Origin: an uncultured Duodenibacillus sp.
Lineage (GTDB): Bacteria; Pseudomonadota; Gammaproteobacteria; Burkholderiales; Burkholderiaceae_F
Length of the DNA stretch: 59,610 bases
Assembly: GCA_944390745.1 (NCBI GenBank)
Contig: CALXQK010000018.1
Location: 1-59,610, forward strand
Reading direction: 5' to 3'
In this document: one piece after another, positions 1 through 9,549 of the stretch
Layout: each line of letters begins with the position of its first letter
Numbering within the stretch: position 1 is the stretch's first letter
Translations under genes and position numbers: made by a program
The notes under the pieces: model-generated
What the model was told of the DNA's origin: nothing
What the model saw: only the letters and a program-made list of their open reading frames with translations
The model's database searches: none

Positions 1-36
1 GAATCCGCTGCCTTAACCGGACTTGGCGATACCCCA
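1..36 (-). tRNA. tRNA-Gln, 5' part only (probably CUG anticodon), cut by window start
   Basis: The reverse complement starts TGGGGTA (5' acceptor arm), followed by a D-arm with GCC/GGC stem and an anticodon 5' stem GCGGA, then loop TT and a first anticodon base C, where the window ends. The acceptor arm and D-arm are typical of bacterial tRNA-Gln, and the first anticodon base C suggests CUG. Only positions 1-34 of the tRNA are present. It lies 5 nt downstream of tRNA-Leu on the same strand, so the two are probably processed from one transcript. Confidence 0.75.
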
Positions 37-41
37 GCACC

Positions 42-126
42 TGGTGCGGTCGGAGAGACTCGAACTCTCATGGCTCTCACCACAGCCACCTCAAGGCTGC
101 GCGTCTACCAATTTCGCCACGACCGC
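42..126 (-). tRNA. tRNA-Leu (GAG)
   Basis: A complete class II tRNA. Acceptor stem GCGGTCG pairs with CGACCGC, with encoded CCA at 42-44. The anticodon stem CAGCC/GGCTG encloses loop TTGAGGT, giving anticodon GAG. A long variable arm (GTGGTGAGAGCCAT) and the T-arm GTTCGAGTC are visible. It follows secG on the same strand; secG followed by a GAG leucine tRNA is also the arrangement in Escherichia coli (leuU), which supports both assignments. Confidence 0.95.
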
Positions 127-180
127 AGGGAATTTTCATTGCTCTTCACTGACCGTCACCGATCAGCGAAGAGCGGTATT

Positions 181-543
181 TTAGCGCGGAATCTGATTGG
201 ATTGCAAATCGTTGTTCGGCTGCGACGTCGCGCCGCCCTCAGCCGTCTGTTCGGTCGTCACCGTGCCGAGCACGCCGCCGGCCTTCTTCTCGGCGCTCTT
301 CTGGAACACGCCCGAGCCGAGCGTGATGGCAATCGTCGCGCAGAAGAAGATCGTGGCCGCCACGGCCGTCGAACGGCTCAGGAAGTTGGCCGAGCCCGTC
401 GCTCCGAAAAGCGAGCCGGAGGCGCCGGCGCCGAACGCGGCGCCGAGATCGGCTCCCTTGCCGTGCTGCAGCAGCACCAGAATAATGACGGCAATCGCGG
501 CAATGATCTGAACCACGATTGCAATGCTCATCAGCATCTGCAT
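181..543 (-). CDS. secG: SecG, protein translocase subunit
   Basis: The 120-residue product has the SecG layout: an N-terminal membrane helix (residues 4-24), the conserved short cytosolic segment LLQHGKGADLGAAFG, a Gly/Ser-rich stretch, and a second helix near residues 58-78. A polar, low-complexity C-terminal tail follows, as in many proteobacterial SecG proteins. SecG is the accessory inner-membrane subunit of SecYEG and assists SecA-driven export. It starts 50 nt after tpiA on the same strand and precedes tRNA-Leu(GAG). No strong Shine-Dalgarno is visible, only GAGAG upstream. Confidence 0.95.
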   Translation of the reverse strand: MQMLMSIAIVVQIIAAIAVIILVLLQHGKGADLGAAFGAGASGSLFGATGSANFLSRSTAVAATIFFCATIAITLGSGVFQKSAEKKAGGVLGTVTTEQTAEGGATSQPNNDLQSNQIPR

Positions 544-592
544 TTCAGTTGTCTCTCTTTTTTAGATGGAATGTTGATGCAAAAAAACTTGT

Positions 593-1336
593 TCAAGCCG
601 CACAAACGGCATGGAAGTCCTCGGCCTGAAGCGCCGCGCCTCCGATGAGCCCGCCGTCGATGTCGGGCTGGGCGAAAAGCGCCGCGGCGTTTCCCGGCTT
701 GACGCTGCCGCCGTAGAGGATGCGAAGCTCCCGGGCCACGGCCGGATCAAAGCGTGCGACCGCCTCGCGCAGCGCCGAGTGCACGTGCTGCGCAATCTCG
801 GGCGTGGCGCTTCTGCCCGTGCCGATGGCCCACACGGGCTCATAGGCAAGCGCGCAGCGCGCCAGCGCCGCCGCGCCGATGACCGAGATGACGGCCGCGA
901 GCTGGGTCTCCACCACGCGCAGCGTCTGGCTCGACTCGCGCTGCTCGAGGGTCTCGCCCACGCAGATGATGGGCGAGAGTCCGGCGGCAAGCGCGGCGCG
1001 GGTCTTGGCGGCCACCACGGCGTCGGTTTCACCGAACAGGATGCGGCGCTCCGAGTGCCCGACAATGACCCAGCGGCATCCGATGTCCGAGAGCATTGCC
1101 GCCGACACCTCGCCGGTGTAGGCGCCGGCTTCGTACTCGCTCACGTTTTCAGCCCCGAGCGAAATCCCGCAGCCCTCGAGCGCCTTGCCGAGGTTTTCGA
1201 GGTAAACAAACGGCGCGCACAGCGCGACCTCGCAGGCCGGCAGCGCAAGGCTGCGCCAGCGGGCGACCCACGCGGCATTGGCCGCGAGGGAACCGTTCAT
1301 CTTCCAATTGGCTGCGACTAGCCTGCGGCGCGTCAT
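593..1336 (-). CDS. tpiA: Triosephosphate isomerase
   Basis: A 247-residue TIM barrel that interconverts dihydroxyacetone phosphate and glyceraldehyde 3-phosphate in glycolysis and gluconeogenesis. Visible signatures are the N-terminal AANWKMNG with the substrate-binding Asn and Lys, the catalytic His in GHSERR, the catalytic Glu in AYEPVWAIGTG with the mobile loop, and the phosphate-binding LYGGSVKPGN. The ATG at 1336 starts MTRRRLVAANWKMN. The frame stays open upstream, but that extension is low-complexity and unlike the family. It lies between pnp and secG, all on one strand. Confidence 0.96.
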   Translation of the reverse strand: MTRRRLVAANWKMNGSLAANAAWVARWRSLALPACEVALCAPFVYLENLGKALEGCGISLGAENVSEYEAGAYTGEVSAAMLSDIGCRWVIVGHSERRILFGETDAVVAAKTRAALAAGLSPIICVGETLEQRESSQTLRVVETQLAAVISVIGAAALARCALAYEPVWAIGTGRSATPEIAQHVHSALREAVARFDPAVARELRILYGGSVKPGNAAALFAQPDIDGGLIGGAALQAEDFHAVCAA

Positions 1337-1519
1337 CGTCCTGGGTACTCCATCGAGGGCGGCCGCCGCAGCGGCAGCCGCTCTGTTTTGCGAATCTTTT
1401 GATTTTACCCGCTCAAGCGCCCTGCGGCTCTGCTCAAGACGGGTTGTCAGAAGGCCTGCGGGGCCCGGCCCCTCTCCCCGTGGAAGGGGGGCTCGCGCCG
1501 CACGCAGGCTCAGCAAGGC

Positions 1520-3637
1520 CTAGTTGTTCTCGTCGTTGAGAAGCGCCTTCATCGACAGACGGGCGCGGCCGCGCTCGTCAAATCCGATCACCTTCACGCG
1601 CACCACCTGGCCCTCGGACAGATAGTCGGAGACCTGGTTGACGCGCTCGTTGGCGATCTGGCTGATGTGCAGCAGACCATCCTTGCCGGGAAGCGGGCTC
1701 ACGATGGCGCCGAAGTCAAGCAGCTTCAGGACCTTGCCCTCGTAGACCTGGCCGAGCTCGAGCTCGGCGGTGATCTCCTCGATGCGCTTCTTGGCGATTT
1801 CAGCCTGCGCCGTGTCGTTGGAGGCGATCGTCACCATGCCGTCATCCTCGACATTGATCTGGCAGCCGGTTTCCTCGCACAGGCCGCGGATCGTGGCGCC
1901 GCCCTTGCCGATGACGTCGCGGATCTTCTCGGGGTTGATCTTGATGGTGATCAGGCGCGGGGCCCAGACCGAGAGCTCCTTGGCGCCGCTGCCGGCCATC
2001 TCGTGCATCTTCGAGAGGATGTGCATGCGGCCTTCATGCGCCTGCGCCAGGGCAGCCTGCATGATCTCGGCCGTGATGCCCTCGATCTTGATGTCCATCT
2101 GCAGGGCGGTGACGCCGTTTTCAGTGCCGGCCACCTTGAAGTCCATGTCGCCGAGGTGATCCTCGTCGCCGAGGATGTCGGTGAGGACCGCAAACTTGTT
2201 GCCCTCCTTGATCAGGCCCATGGCCACGCCCGCGACGTAGTCCTTGAGCGGAACGCCGGCGTCGAGCATCGACAGGCAGCCGCCGCAGACCGAGGCCATC
2301 GACGAGGAGCCGTTGGACTCGCAGATCTCGGAGACCACGCGGATGGTGTAGTTGAACTCCTCCTGGCTCGGAAGCACGGCCTTCAGGGCGCGCTTGGCCA
2401 GACGGCCGTGGCCGATCTCACGACGCTTCGGGCTGCCCACGCGGCCGGTTTCACCGGTGGCAAACGGAGGCATGTTGTAGTGCATGATGAAGCGGTCGCG
2501 GCTCTCGCCCATGATGTTGTCGATGATCTGCTCATCGGACTTGGTGCCGAGCGTCGTGACCACGAGCGCCTGGGTTTCGCCGCGGGTAAAGAGCGCCGAA
2601 CCATGGGTGCGGGGCAGAATCGACTGGCGAATTTCGATCGGACGCACCGTGCGGGTGTCGCGGCCGTCGATGCGGGGCTTGCCGGCGAGAATATTGCCGC
2701 GCACGATGTGCGCCTCCATCTCAAAGAGAATGCCGTGCACCTCGTTCATGTCGGGAGCCTCGGCGCCGGCCTTCTCGGCGTCCTCGACGAGGGTCTTCTC
2801 GACGAGCTCGTAGACCTCGCGCAGCTTGTCGTTGCGCTGCTGCTTGGAGCGGATCGTGTAGGCCTCCTCGAGACCGGCCTGCGCAATTTCGGTGATGCGC
2901 GCAATGAGCGGCTCGTTCTTGGCCGGGGGCTGCCAGTCCCAGGCGGGCTTGCCGGCCTCGGCGGTGAGCTCATGGATGGCGTTGATCGCCACCTGCATCT
3001 GCTGATGGCCGAACATGACGGCCTCGAGCATCGTCTTCTCTGGCAGACGGTCGGCCTCGGACTCGACCATGAGCACGGCGCGCTCGGTGCCGGCCACGAC
3101 GAGGTCAAGGCGGCTTTCCTTGAGCTGCGACACGGTCGGGTTCACCACGAACTGGTCGTTGATGTAGCCCACGCGGCAGGCGCCGATCGGGCCCTTGAAC
3201 GGAATGCCGGAGATGGTGAGCGCGGCCGAGGCGCCGATCATCGAGGCGATGTCGGGATCGATCTCGGGATCCACGGAGAGCACATGGATGATGACCTGCA
3301 CCTCATTGAAGAATCCGTCCGGAAAGAGCGGGCGGATCGGACGGTCGATCAGGCGGCTCGTGAGCGTCTCCTTCTCGGAGGGACGGCCCTCGCGCTTGAA
3401 GAAGCCGCCGGGGAACCTGCCCGCGGCATAGGCCTTTTCAATGTAGTCGACGGTGAGCGGGAAGAAGTCCTGGCCGGGCTTGGCCTCCTTCTTGGCGACG
3501 ACAGTCGCAAGCACCACGGTGTCGCCCATCTGACAGACGACGGCGCCCGAGGCCTGGCGCGCGATCTCACCGGTGGTGATCGTCACGTCATGGGCGCCGA
3601 AGCGGAAGGTTTTGGAGACTTTGTTGAACATGGACAT
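1520..3637 (-). CDS. pnp: Polyribonucleotide nucleotidyltransferase (PNPase)
   Basis: The 705-residue product matches the usual PNPase length and order: first RNase PH-like domain, all-alpha linker, second RNase PH-like domain (with the [16 protein letters not shown] region), then KH ([15 protein letters not shown]) and S1 ([19 protein letters not shown]) RNA-binding domains. It degrades RNA 3' to 5' by phosphorolysis, commonly in the RNA degradosome. It lies downstream of rpsO on the same strand, the widespread rpsO-pnp pairing. About 400 nt separate the two genes and hold hairpins that could mediate processing or autoregulation. Confidence 0.98.
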   Translation of the reverse strand: MSMFNKVSKTFRFGAHDVTITTGEIARQASGAVVCQMGDTVVLATVVAKKEAKPGQDFFPLTVDYIEKAYAAGRFPGGFFKREGRPSEKETLTSRLIDRPIRPLFPDGFFNEVQVIIHVLSVDPEIDPDIASMIGASAALTISGIPFKGPIGACRVGYINDQFVVNPTVSQLKESRLDLVVAGTERAVLMVESEADRLPEKTMLEAVMFGHQQMQVAINAIHELTAEAGKPAWDWQPPAKNEPLIARITEIAQAGLEEAYTIRSKQQRNDKLREVYELVEKTLVEDAEKAGAEAPDMNEVHGILFEMEAHIVRGNILAGKPRIDGRDTRTVRPIEIRQSILPRTHGSALFTRGETQALVVTTLGTKSDEQIIDNIMGESRDRFIMHYNMPPFATGETGRVGSPKRREIGHGRLAKRALKAVLPSQEEFNYTIRVVSEICESNGSSSMASVCGGCLSMLDAGVPLKDYVAGVAMGLIKEGNKFAVLTDILGDEDHLGDMDFKVAGTENGVTALQMDIKIEGITAEIMQAALAQAHEGRMHILSKMHEMAGSGAKELSVWAPRLITIKINPEKIRDVIGKGGATIRGLCEETGCQINVEDDGMVTIASNDTAQAEIAKKRIEEITAELELGQVYEGKVLKLLDFGAIVSPLPGKDGLLHISQIANERVNQVSDYLSEGQVVRVKVIGFDERGRARLSMKALLNDENN

Positions 3638-4036
3638 GGGTGTGTTCCTTGTAAAAGCGTTCCAACTTCACCCGATCTCCTCGCCCTGCTGTCGTCTCCG
3701 ACAACCGGGGGCCGCCCGCAGCATCTGCGTCCGGACCCCGGATCCGGCCTGACCGACGGCACGCTGCGGCACACAGGCTCTCCCCGAAGACGGCGTCGTC
3801 TTCAAAATTCGCGGGAGAAGGGCTCCAAAAAAAGAGCCTGTCTGTCGCAACGCGCGCTGACCATCATCAAGCAGAACGGGTCAACCGGGAGAATGCGAAC
3901 GGTGAAGTGAAAGAACGAAAATACTGGGTACTGGGCGCCCGCCTCCGGCAGTTCGAGAAGCGCTCGAAGGAGGGCCGCTACAAACTGACGGCCTGCTTGC
4001 CGTGCGGCAAACAGGCCGGAGTTTTTGCGAGGCGTC
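3638..4036 (-). promoter_or_regulatory. rpsO-pnp intercistronic region with hairpins
   Basis: No gene is seen in these 400 bases. Two structures stand out. At 3990-4017, just past the rpsO stop, a 12-bp stem with one mismatch (arms GGCCTGCTTGCC and GGCAAACAGGCC, loop GTGC) could end or stabilise the rpsO transcript; the U-run behind it on the minus strand is weak. At 3786-3803, GAAGAC-GGCGTC-GTCTTC forms a short perfect stem in the pnp leader. In E. coli the pnp leader carries an RNase III-cleaved hairpin used for autoregulation; whether this leader does the same is inference. Confidence 0.45.
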
Positions 4037-4303
4037 TTACTTGCGCAGGCCGAGCGCGTCAATGAGCGTGCGGTAGGCGGCCACGTCCTTGCCCTTGAGG
4101 TAGTCAAGGAGCTTGCGGCGGCGGCTGACCATCTTCAGCAGACCGCGGCGGGAGTGATGATCCTTCTTGTGCTCCTTGAAGTGGCCCGTCAGCAGATTGA
4201 TGCGGGCGGTAAGCAGGGCAACCTGCACTTCGGGGGAGCCGGTATCACCGGGCTGGCGGGCAAACTTGGCAACGATCTCGGCCTTGTTGATCTGTTCAGA
4301 CAT
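4037..4303 (-). CDS. rpsO: 30S ribosomal protein S15
   Basis: The 88-residue product contains the S15 hallmarks [33 protein letters not shown] and the C-terminal [10 protein letters not shown] segment, which bind the 16S rRNA central domain. The start is the ATG at 4303 (MSEQINKAE), preceded by the Shine-Dalgarno AGGTGA at good spacing; a GTG three codons upstream would break that spacing. It is the first gene of the rpsO-pnp-tpiA-secG run and has its own promoter and a hairpin leader upstream. Confidence 0.97.
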   Translation of the reverse strand: MSEQINKAEIVAKFARQPGDTGSPEVQVALLTARINLLTGHFKEHKKDHHSRRGLLKMVSRRRKLLDYLKGKDVAAYRTLIDALGLRK

Positions 4304-4338
4304 CTTTTTCACCTGGTAAAAATTGGCGTTTGAACGTG

Positions 4339-4364
4339 CGGTGCAGGTGTCAGAGCCTGCACCG
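4339..4364 (-). promoter_or_regulatory. rpsO 5' leader hairpin (candidate S15 autoregulatory site)
   Basis: A perfect 9-bp stem CGGTGCAGG/CCTGCACCG with an 8-nt loop lies about 35 nt upstream of the rpsO start and inside its predicted 5' UTR. S15 is known to bind its own mRNA leader in several bacteria through lineage-specific structures. The position fits such an element; binding itself is inference. Confidence 0.45.
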
Positions 4365-4380
4365 TGAATGAAAACGCTGT

Positions 4381-4408
4381 ATTGTACTCAATGAAGGTGA
4401 AAAAGCAA
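4381..4408 (-). promoter_or_regulatory. Probable sigma-70 promoter of rpsO
   Basis: On the minus strand, TTGCTT (4403-4408) and TACAAT (4381-4386) are separated by 16 bp. The -10 matches the consensus at 5 of 6 positions. It would start transcription about 70 nt before the rpsO ATG. Confidence 0.5.
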
Positions 4409-4659
4409 GATTTTCTCCCGGGAAATCAATCGCCTGACAAGGAGAATCGCCGCGCACCGGCCGGCACGGTTTTCTTCCCCGCGCTTCTTCGATCTTTGAT
4501 AGAGTGCGCAGCTTCCTTCTGTCGGGGCGCGCTCATCAAAGCGCCGCTTCCCCGCCCGAACTCCCCTTGCTTTTTTCAACCCCTTCCCGATTTTTCCATT
4601 CAGGACCAGACGCCCGCCTCCGCCGCCGGAGCGCGCGCCACACGCTGGACCCAGCCGCC

Positions 4660-5628
4660 ATGATTCGAAGCATCCCCAAGCAGTTTCGCAACCTTCCCAC
4701 GCCCATGGCCGGGCTTGCCCTCGGCGTTGCAAGCCTCGGCGTGTGCCTTGAGCTTGCGCTCGACCTTTCGGGCGCTGCGCAGATCGTCTGCGCCCTGATC
4801 GCCTCCGCCCTGCTCGCCCTTCTGGCAACGCGCTACGTCTTTCACGCCGACACGCTCGCGGCCGATCTGCGGCACCCGGTGCTGGGCAGCATCGCGCCCA
4901 CCTTCGCCATGTGCCTGATGGTGCTCTCGAAAACGCTCGCCATGCTGAGTCCGTCTGCGGGCATCGCCCTGTGGCTTGCGGCGATTGCGCTGCACCTGGT
5001 CTTTCTGGCGGCGTTCGTCTACAACCGCCTGCACAGCCCGAGTCTGGAGGTGATGGTGCCGAGCTGGTTCGTGCCGCCCGTGGGGCTCATCGTCGCCGAC
5101 GTCACCTTCCCGGGCGAGGAGTGGCTGCACCCCGTGGCGCTCGTCATCCTCTATGCGGGCCTGGCAAGCTATGCCGTGCTGCTGCCCGTGATGCTCTACC
5201 GCATCTTCTTTTATTCGGCCATCGCGCCCGGCGCACAGCCCACGATCGCCATCATGGCCGCGCCTGCAAGCCTCTCGCTTGCGGGCTATCTCACCGTGGT
5301 GAGGGAGCCCGACTTTCTGCTGGCGGGCATTTTGCTTGGCATTGCGCTTTTGATGACGCTCGCGGTGTACTTTGCCTTTTGGCGGCTGCTGCGGCTGCAG
5401 TTCTCCCCCGCCTACGCCGCCTTCACCTTCCCGATGGCCATCGGCGCCACGGCGCTCTACAAGGCGGCCGCCCTTGTTGAGACGATTCCGGCGGCAGCCG
5501 CCGACGCGGCGGCGCTGCGGGTTCTTGCGCACATTGAGCTTGTGATTGCATGCGCGGTCATCGGCTACGTGCTCGTGCTCTATCTCAAGAACTTCCGGAT
5601 GTTCCTGCCGGTCAAGCCGCAGTCCTAG
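4660..5628 (+). CDS. TDT/TehA (SLAC1-like) family membrane transporter
   Basis: A 322-residue membrane protein with about ten hydrophobic segments. It begins with the IRSIPKQFRNLPTPMAGLALG motif region typical of the tellurite-resistance/dicarboxylate transporter family, in which FxxxxTPMAGLALG marks the first helix. TehA homologues are anion-channel-like proteins and some family members export dicarboxylates or sulfite, so the substrate here is open. The ATG at 4660 gives the usual family length; open frame further upstream is not family-like. It is a single gene running away from rpsO and ends in a strong terminator shared with leuA. Confidence 0.85.
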   Translation: MIRSIPKQFRNLPTPMAGLALGVASLGVCLELALDLSGAAQIVCALIASALLALLATRYVFHADTLAADLRHPVLGSIAPTFAMCLMVLSKTLAMLSPSAGIALWLAAIALHLVFLAAFVYNRLHSPSLEVMVPSWFVPPVGLIVADVTFPGEEWLHPVALVILYAGLASYAVLLPVMLYRIFFYSAIAPGAQPTIAIMAAPASLSLAGYLTVVREPDFLLAGILLGIALLMTLAVYFAFWRLLRLQFSPAYAAFTFPMAIGATALYKAAALVETIPAAAADAAALRVLAHIELVIACAVIGYVLVLYLKNFRMFLPVKPQS

Positions 5629-5660
5629 AACTGCGGGCGCCTCGCGGCGCCGCAGGGACA

Positions 5661-5699
5661 AAAGCCGCCCGTCTGGAAGCGCTCCAGACGGGCGGCTTT
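5661..5699. terminator. Bidirectional rho-independent terminator (TDT gene / leuA)
   Basis: A perfect 17-bp stem (arms AAAGCCGCCCGTCTGGA and its complement) with a 5-nt loop is flanked by an A-run and a T-run, so it can end transcripts from the transporter on the plus strand and leuA on the minus strand. Confidence 0.9.
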
Positions 5700-5755
5700 G
5701 CCTTGGGGCGGCCGGGATGGCCGCCCGCGCTGAAGGTCCCGGGGACCTTTTGCGG

Positions 5756-7294
5756 CTAGACGGTGTGCTGCGGGTTGCAGGAAGCCTCGGTGGAGAGCTT
5801 GCTGAGCGCATTGAGGTAGGCCTTGGCCGAGGCGGCGATGATGTCGGGGTCCGCACCCGTGCCGTTGACCACGCGGCCGCCCTTGGCCAGGCGCACCGTC
5901 ACGTCGCCCAGACTTTCCGTGCCGCCGGTGATGGCGTTGACGCTGTAGAGCAGCATCTCGGCGCCCGACTTCACCTCGGCCTCGATCGCGCGCAGCGAGG
6001 CGTCGACCGGTCCGTTGCCGTCGGCGCTCGAGCGCTTCTCGACGCCGTCCTCGGTCCAGACGACGGTCGCACGCGGACGCTCGCCCGTCTCGGAAGTCTG
6101 CGTGAGGCTCACAAACTCATAGCGGTCGTGCTTGCGGCGGCCCTCGGAGCCCTTGAAGAGCGCCTGGATGTCCTCATCAAAGATCTGGCTCTTTCTGTCG
6201 GCGAGATCCTTGAAGCGCATGAAGGCCTCGTTCAGTTCAGCCTCGCTTGCAAGCGGGATGCCGAGCTCCTTGACGCGCTGGCGGAAGGCATTGCGCCCCG
6301 AGAGCTTGCCGAGGACGATCTTGTTGGTCGTCCAGCCCACGTCCTCTGCGCGCATGATTTCATAGGTTTCACGCGACTTGAGCACGCCGTCCTGGTGAAT
6401 GCCCGAGGCGTGCGCAAAGGCGTTGGCGCCCACCACCGCCTTGTTGGGCTGCACCGGGAAGCCCGTGATCGAGCTCACAAGCTTCGAGGCGGGCACGATC
6501 TGCTCGCAGTGAATGCCCGTTTCAAGACCGAAGTAGTCGCCGCGGGTGCGCACGGCCATCACAACCTCCTCAAGCGCGCAGTTGCCGGCGCGCTCGCCCA
6601 GGCCGTTGATCGTGCACTCGATCTGGCGCGCGCCGCCCACCTTGACGCCGGCCAGCGAGTTGGCCGTGGCCATGCCGAGGTCGTTGTGGCAGTGCACCGA
6701 CCAGATCGCCTTGTCGGAGTTGGGCACCATCTCGCGCAGCTTGCGCAGGAATTCGCCGTAAAGCTCGGGGATAGCGTAGCCCACCGTGTCGGGAATGTTG
6801 ACCGTGGTGGCGCCGGCGGAAATCGCCGCCTCGCAGATGCGCGCCAGGAAGTCAAGCTCCGAGCGGTAGCCGTCCTCGGCGGAAAACTCCACGTCGTCGG
6901 TGTACTGGCGGGCGGCCTTGACCGCGGCCACGGCGCGCTCGAGCACCTCCTCGGGGCTCATGCGCAGCTTCTTCTCCATGTGCAGGGGCGAGGTCGCGAT
7001 GAATGTGTGGATGCGGCGCCGCTCGGCGGGCTTGATCGCCTCGCCGGCGCGCTCGATGTCGCGCAGGTTCGCGCGGGCAAGCGAGCAGACCGTGCTTTCG
7101 CGCACGTGCTGCGCAATCTGATGGATCGCGTTGAAGTCGCCCTCGGAGCTTGCTGCAAAACCTGCCTCCATGACGTCAACGCCCAGGCGCTCGAGCTGTA
7201 GTGCGATGCGAAGCTTTTCTTCCTGAGTCATCGAGGCACCCGGACTCTGCTCGCCATCGCGCAGCGTCGTATCAAAAATCACCAGACGTTCCAT
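5756..7294 (-). CDS. leuA: 2-isopropylmalate synthase
   Basis: The 512-residue enzyme condenses acetyl-CoA with 2-oxoisovalerate, the committed step of leucine synthesis. The start [19 protein letters not shown] carries the DRE-TIM metallolyase motif; [13 protein letters not shown] holds the two metal-binding His residues, and a C-terminal LeuA allosteric dimer domain (from about residue 390) is where leucine inhibits. The ATG at 7294 is preceded by GGAG at acceptable spacing. No leader peptide rich in Leu codons is evident in the 140 nt upstream. It is a single gene downstream of an EamA transporter. Confidence 0.97.
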   Translation of the reverse strand: MERLVIFDTTLRDGEQSPGASMTQEEKLRIALQLERLGVDVMEAGFAASSEGDFNAIHQIAQHVRESTVCSLARANLRDIERAGEAIKPAERRRIHTFIATSPLHMEKKLRMSPEEVLERAVAAVKAARQYTDDVEFSAEDGYRSELDFLARICEAAISAGATTVNIPDTVGYAIPELYGEFLRKLREMVPNSDKAIWSVHCHNDLGMATANSLAGVKVGGARQIECTINGLGERAGNCALEEVVMAVRTRGDYFGLETGIHCEQIVPASKLVSSITGFPVQPNKAVVGANAFAHASGIHQDGVLKSRETYEIMRAEDVGWTTNKIVLGKLSGRNAFRQRVKELGIPLASEAELNEAFMRFKDLADRKSQIFDEDIQALFKGSEGRRKHDRYEFVSLTQTSETGERPRATVVWTEDGVEKRSSADGNGPVDASLRAIEAEVKSGAEMLLYSVNAITGGTESLGDVTVRLAKGGRVVNGTGADPDIIAASAKAYLNALSKLSTEASCNPQHTV

Positions 7295-7437
7295 ATCGTC
7301 ACTACTCCAATAAAAGTTGTTGTCGCGCGCGGGGCCGCGGCCGCGGATCGCGGCCGGAGCGGATTTCGGGCGCGCTTGGGTCACAAGGTACCCGACCGCA
7401 AGCAGCGAAGTCAAGTCCGGGGCCCTCGGCATTGGCC

Positions 7438-8400
7438 CTAGTCAAGCGCCGCCGGCTCCCCGGCCTTGTGCGGCCTTCGAAAGGCCCACAGCGACAGCAG
7501 CACGCCCGCAAGCAGCATCAGAAGCCCCGCGCACATGGTGGGCTCGGGCCAGGCGCGCCGCAGGACATGCGCGTAGATCACCGCAAAGATCGTCTCAAAG
7601 ACAATGAGCTGTCCGCCCAGAGCCGTGGGCAGCCGCTGGCTCATGGCGTTCCAGAACACGATGCCCAGCCACGAGCACACGATGCCCGAGGAGGCCACGA
7701 CGAACACAAACCACCAGGGGTTGTCGCCAAGCAGCGGCCTTCCCGGCTCGTCCATCCACCAGACGACCAGATAAAAGACGACGGCAAAGGGCAGCGTTGC
7801 AATGCCCTGCGCGGTCGACCAGGTGCGCGGCGAGCGCTGCGGGTGCGCAAGAAGCCACTCGGCATTGCGAATCGGGTACCACGTCCAGGTCGCCAAGGCA
7901 AGCACGCCCATCACGACGCCGTACCAGAACCGCGTGCCGCCGTCGGCGCCCGAGGCGGCCGCCATGTCAAACTCGGTGAGGTTGGCCGTCACCATGCCCG
8001 CCAGAATGAGCGCAAGCCCCGGCAGCAGCCTTGCAAGGGGCAGCGCCGAGCCAGTTTTGCGGCTTCGGTGGTTGGAGACGAGCGCCACCAGCACGGGCAC
8101 CAGCGACATGCACATGCCGGCAAGGGGCGCGCCGGCGTACTGAATGCAGTAGGTGAGAAACCAGAAGTAGGCGATGTTGCCGATGACGCCGAGCTTGGCG
8201 ACGTAAATCCAGTCGCGCAGCGTGTAGTGCGCAAGCTCCCGGCGCTCAAGCCACACCAGCGGCCCCACAAGCAGCCCGAAGCTCACGAAGCGCCCGGCGG
8301 CAATGTATGCCGGGTCATACTCGGGAAGCACCAGGGGCACGAGATACACAAACCCCCAGATCATGCATGCGGCGATGCCGTAAAAAACGCCGATAACCAT
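7438..8400 (-). CDS. DMT superfamily (EamA-like) transporter
   Basis: About 320 residues with ten predicted membrane helices in two EamA repeats, starting [22 protein letters not shown], a typical first helix. EamA proteins export amino acids or other metabolites or drugs; the substrate cannot be read from sequence. A long insertion rich in W and Y (around residues 170-190, [15 protein letters not shown]) lies between the repeats. A TTG two codons upstream is an alternative start; neither has a clear ribosome-binding site. It sits upstream of leuA on the same strand with a 143-nt gap, so a link to leucine export is possible but unproven. Confidence 0.85.
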   Translation of the reverse strand: MVIGVFYGIAACMIWGFVYLVPLVLPEYDPAYIAAGRFVSFGLLVGPLVWLERRELAHYTLRDWIYVAKLGVIGNIAYFWFLTYCIQYAGAPLAGMCMSLVPVLVALVSNHRSRKTGSALPLARLLPGLALILAGMVTANLTEFDMAAASGADGGTRFWYGVVMGVLALATWTWYPIRNAEWLLAHPQRSPRTWSTAQGIATLPFAVVFYLVVWWMDEPGRPLLGDNPWWFVFVVASSGIVCSWLGIVFWNAMSQRLPTALGGQLIVFETIFAVIYAHVLRRAWPEPTMCAGLLMLLAGVLLSLWAFRRPHKAGEPAALD

Positions 8401-8579
8401 CTTCAAGGGAAATCAAGTAAAGGGATGCCTGAAAGGGGCGCGACCGGGCGCGGGCGCGCATCCGGGGCGCCGCGATATTGTGCCTTTTTTTCCAGTCTTG
8501 CCGTGCGAAGTACAATAACCTGTCAGCGCCGCTGCCCTGCGGGCGCTTTAGACAACGACAAGAGGACTCTGGTTTTTCT

Positions 8580-9296
8580 ATGACGACTGCACCTTTGACT
8601 GAATGGTTTCGCCACGTACCTGAAGACAAGTGGCTGCGCGACCCCGCGCAGAGCCGTGCGGATGCCGAGGGCATCTGGACAACGCTCGGGCTCAAGAGCG
8701 GCGTGAAGGTCTTCGAGTGCCCCTGCGGCAAGGCGGACCTGTGCTTTCCTCTGGCGCGGATGGGCGCCAGCGTCAAGGGCATGGACTTCAACGCGCACTT
8801 CATTGCCGCCGCGCGCAACAAGTTCTTTCGCGCAGGACTTGACGGGGAGTTTCGAACCGACGACATGCGCCGGGCGGCGTTTCCCACGGACATGGATCTG
8901 GTCATCAACTGGTCGAGCTCGTTCGGGTATTTCTCCGACGAGGGCAACGCCGACATGATGAAGCGCTTTGCCGGGTGCCTTGCCCCCGGCGGCCGGCTTC
9001 TCATTGAAGTCGCCAATCCCGAGCGCGTGATCGCCGGCGAGGCCACGCGCATCATCGCCTCGGGCGAGATGGTGGCCGAAAACTGGGACCCCGCCACGCA
9101 CCGCGCGGCCGTGCTCTTTCCGGCAACCGACTACCGCGGCCCGGTCTCGGCAAGCGTGCGCATCTACACCACGGCCGAGTTTGAGGAGATGACGAAGGCC
9201 GCCGGTCTTGTGAACGTCCAGTTCTTCGGACCGGGCTTTACGCCCTTTGCAAGAACGAGCCAGCGGCTCATCGTGCTCGCGCAAAAGCCCGCCTGA
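8580..9296 (+). CDS. Class I SAM-dependent methyltransferase
   Basis: The 238-residue product shows a Rossmann methyltransferase fold. Motif I is VKVFECPCGKADLCFPLARMG (residues about 40-60), followed by the acidic end of strand 2 (VKGMDFN) and motif IV (MDLVINWSSSFGYFSD). The usual DxGxGxG is replaced by ExPCGKA, seen in one subset of Methyltransf_11/25 proteins. Start ATG at 8580 follows AGAGGA. The methyl acceptor is unknown. It is divergent from the EamA gene and ends in a strong terminator, so it is monocistronic. Confidence 0.85.
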   Translation: MTTAPLTEWFRHVPEDKWLRDPAQSRADAEGIWTTLGLKSGVKVFECPCGKADLCFPLARMGASVKGMDFNAHFIAAARNKFFRAGLDGEFRTDDMRRAAFPTDMDLVINWSSSFGYFSDEGNADMMKRFAGCLAPGGRLLIEVANPERVIAGEATRIIASGEMVAENWDPATHRAAVLFPATDYRGPVSASVRIYTTAEFEEMTKAAGLVNVQFFGPGFTPFARTSQRLIVLAQKPA

Positions 9297-9337
9297 GCGC
9301 TGCGCTGCGCCTGAAGGCGCGCACGATCGCGCACCGC

Positions 9338-9375
9338 GAGCCGGCCTGCAGGTGTCTGCGGCCGGCTCTTTTTTT
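9338..9375 (+). terminator. Rho-independent terminator of the methyltransferase gene
   Basis: A 9-bp GC-rich stem GAGCCGGCC/GGCCGGCTC is followed directly by seven T residues. Confidence 0.92.
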
Positions 9376-9549
9376 GTCCGCGCGGCAGCAGGCAAAGGGT
9401 CGGGCCGATGGATTTCGTCGCGTCGCCCTGCGTCCAGAGCCTGGCAAAGGCGCTAGCATGGAGATCAGGAGAGGGCGGCTGCGCGAAGGCGCTCCCCGCA
9501 CATCGTCATCCAATTGATTTTTCAGAAACTTTCCAAGGAGTAGGACATC

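Noticed and set aside
1667-3910. Long plus-strand open frame opposite pnp
   Set aside because: The minus strand encodes a full, conserved PNPase; the plus-strand product is a repetitive Asp/Leu/Gly/His shadow.
7295-7437. Leucine leader peptide or T-box before leuA
   Set aside because: No short frame rich in Leu codons and no T-box sequence is visible.
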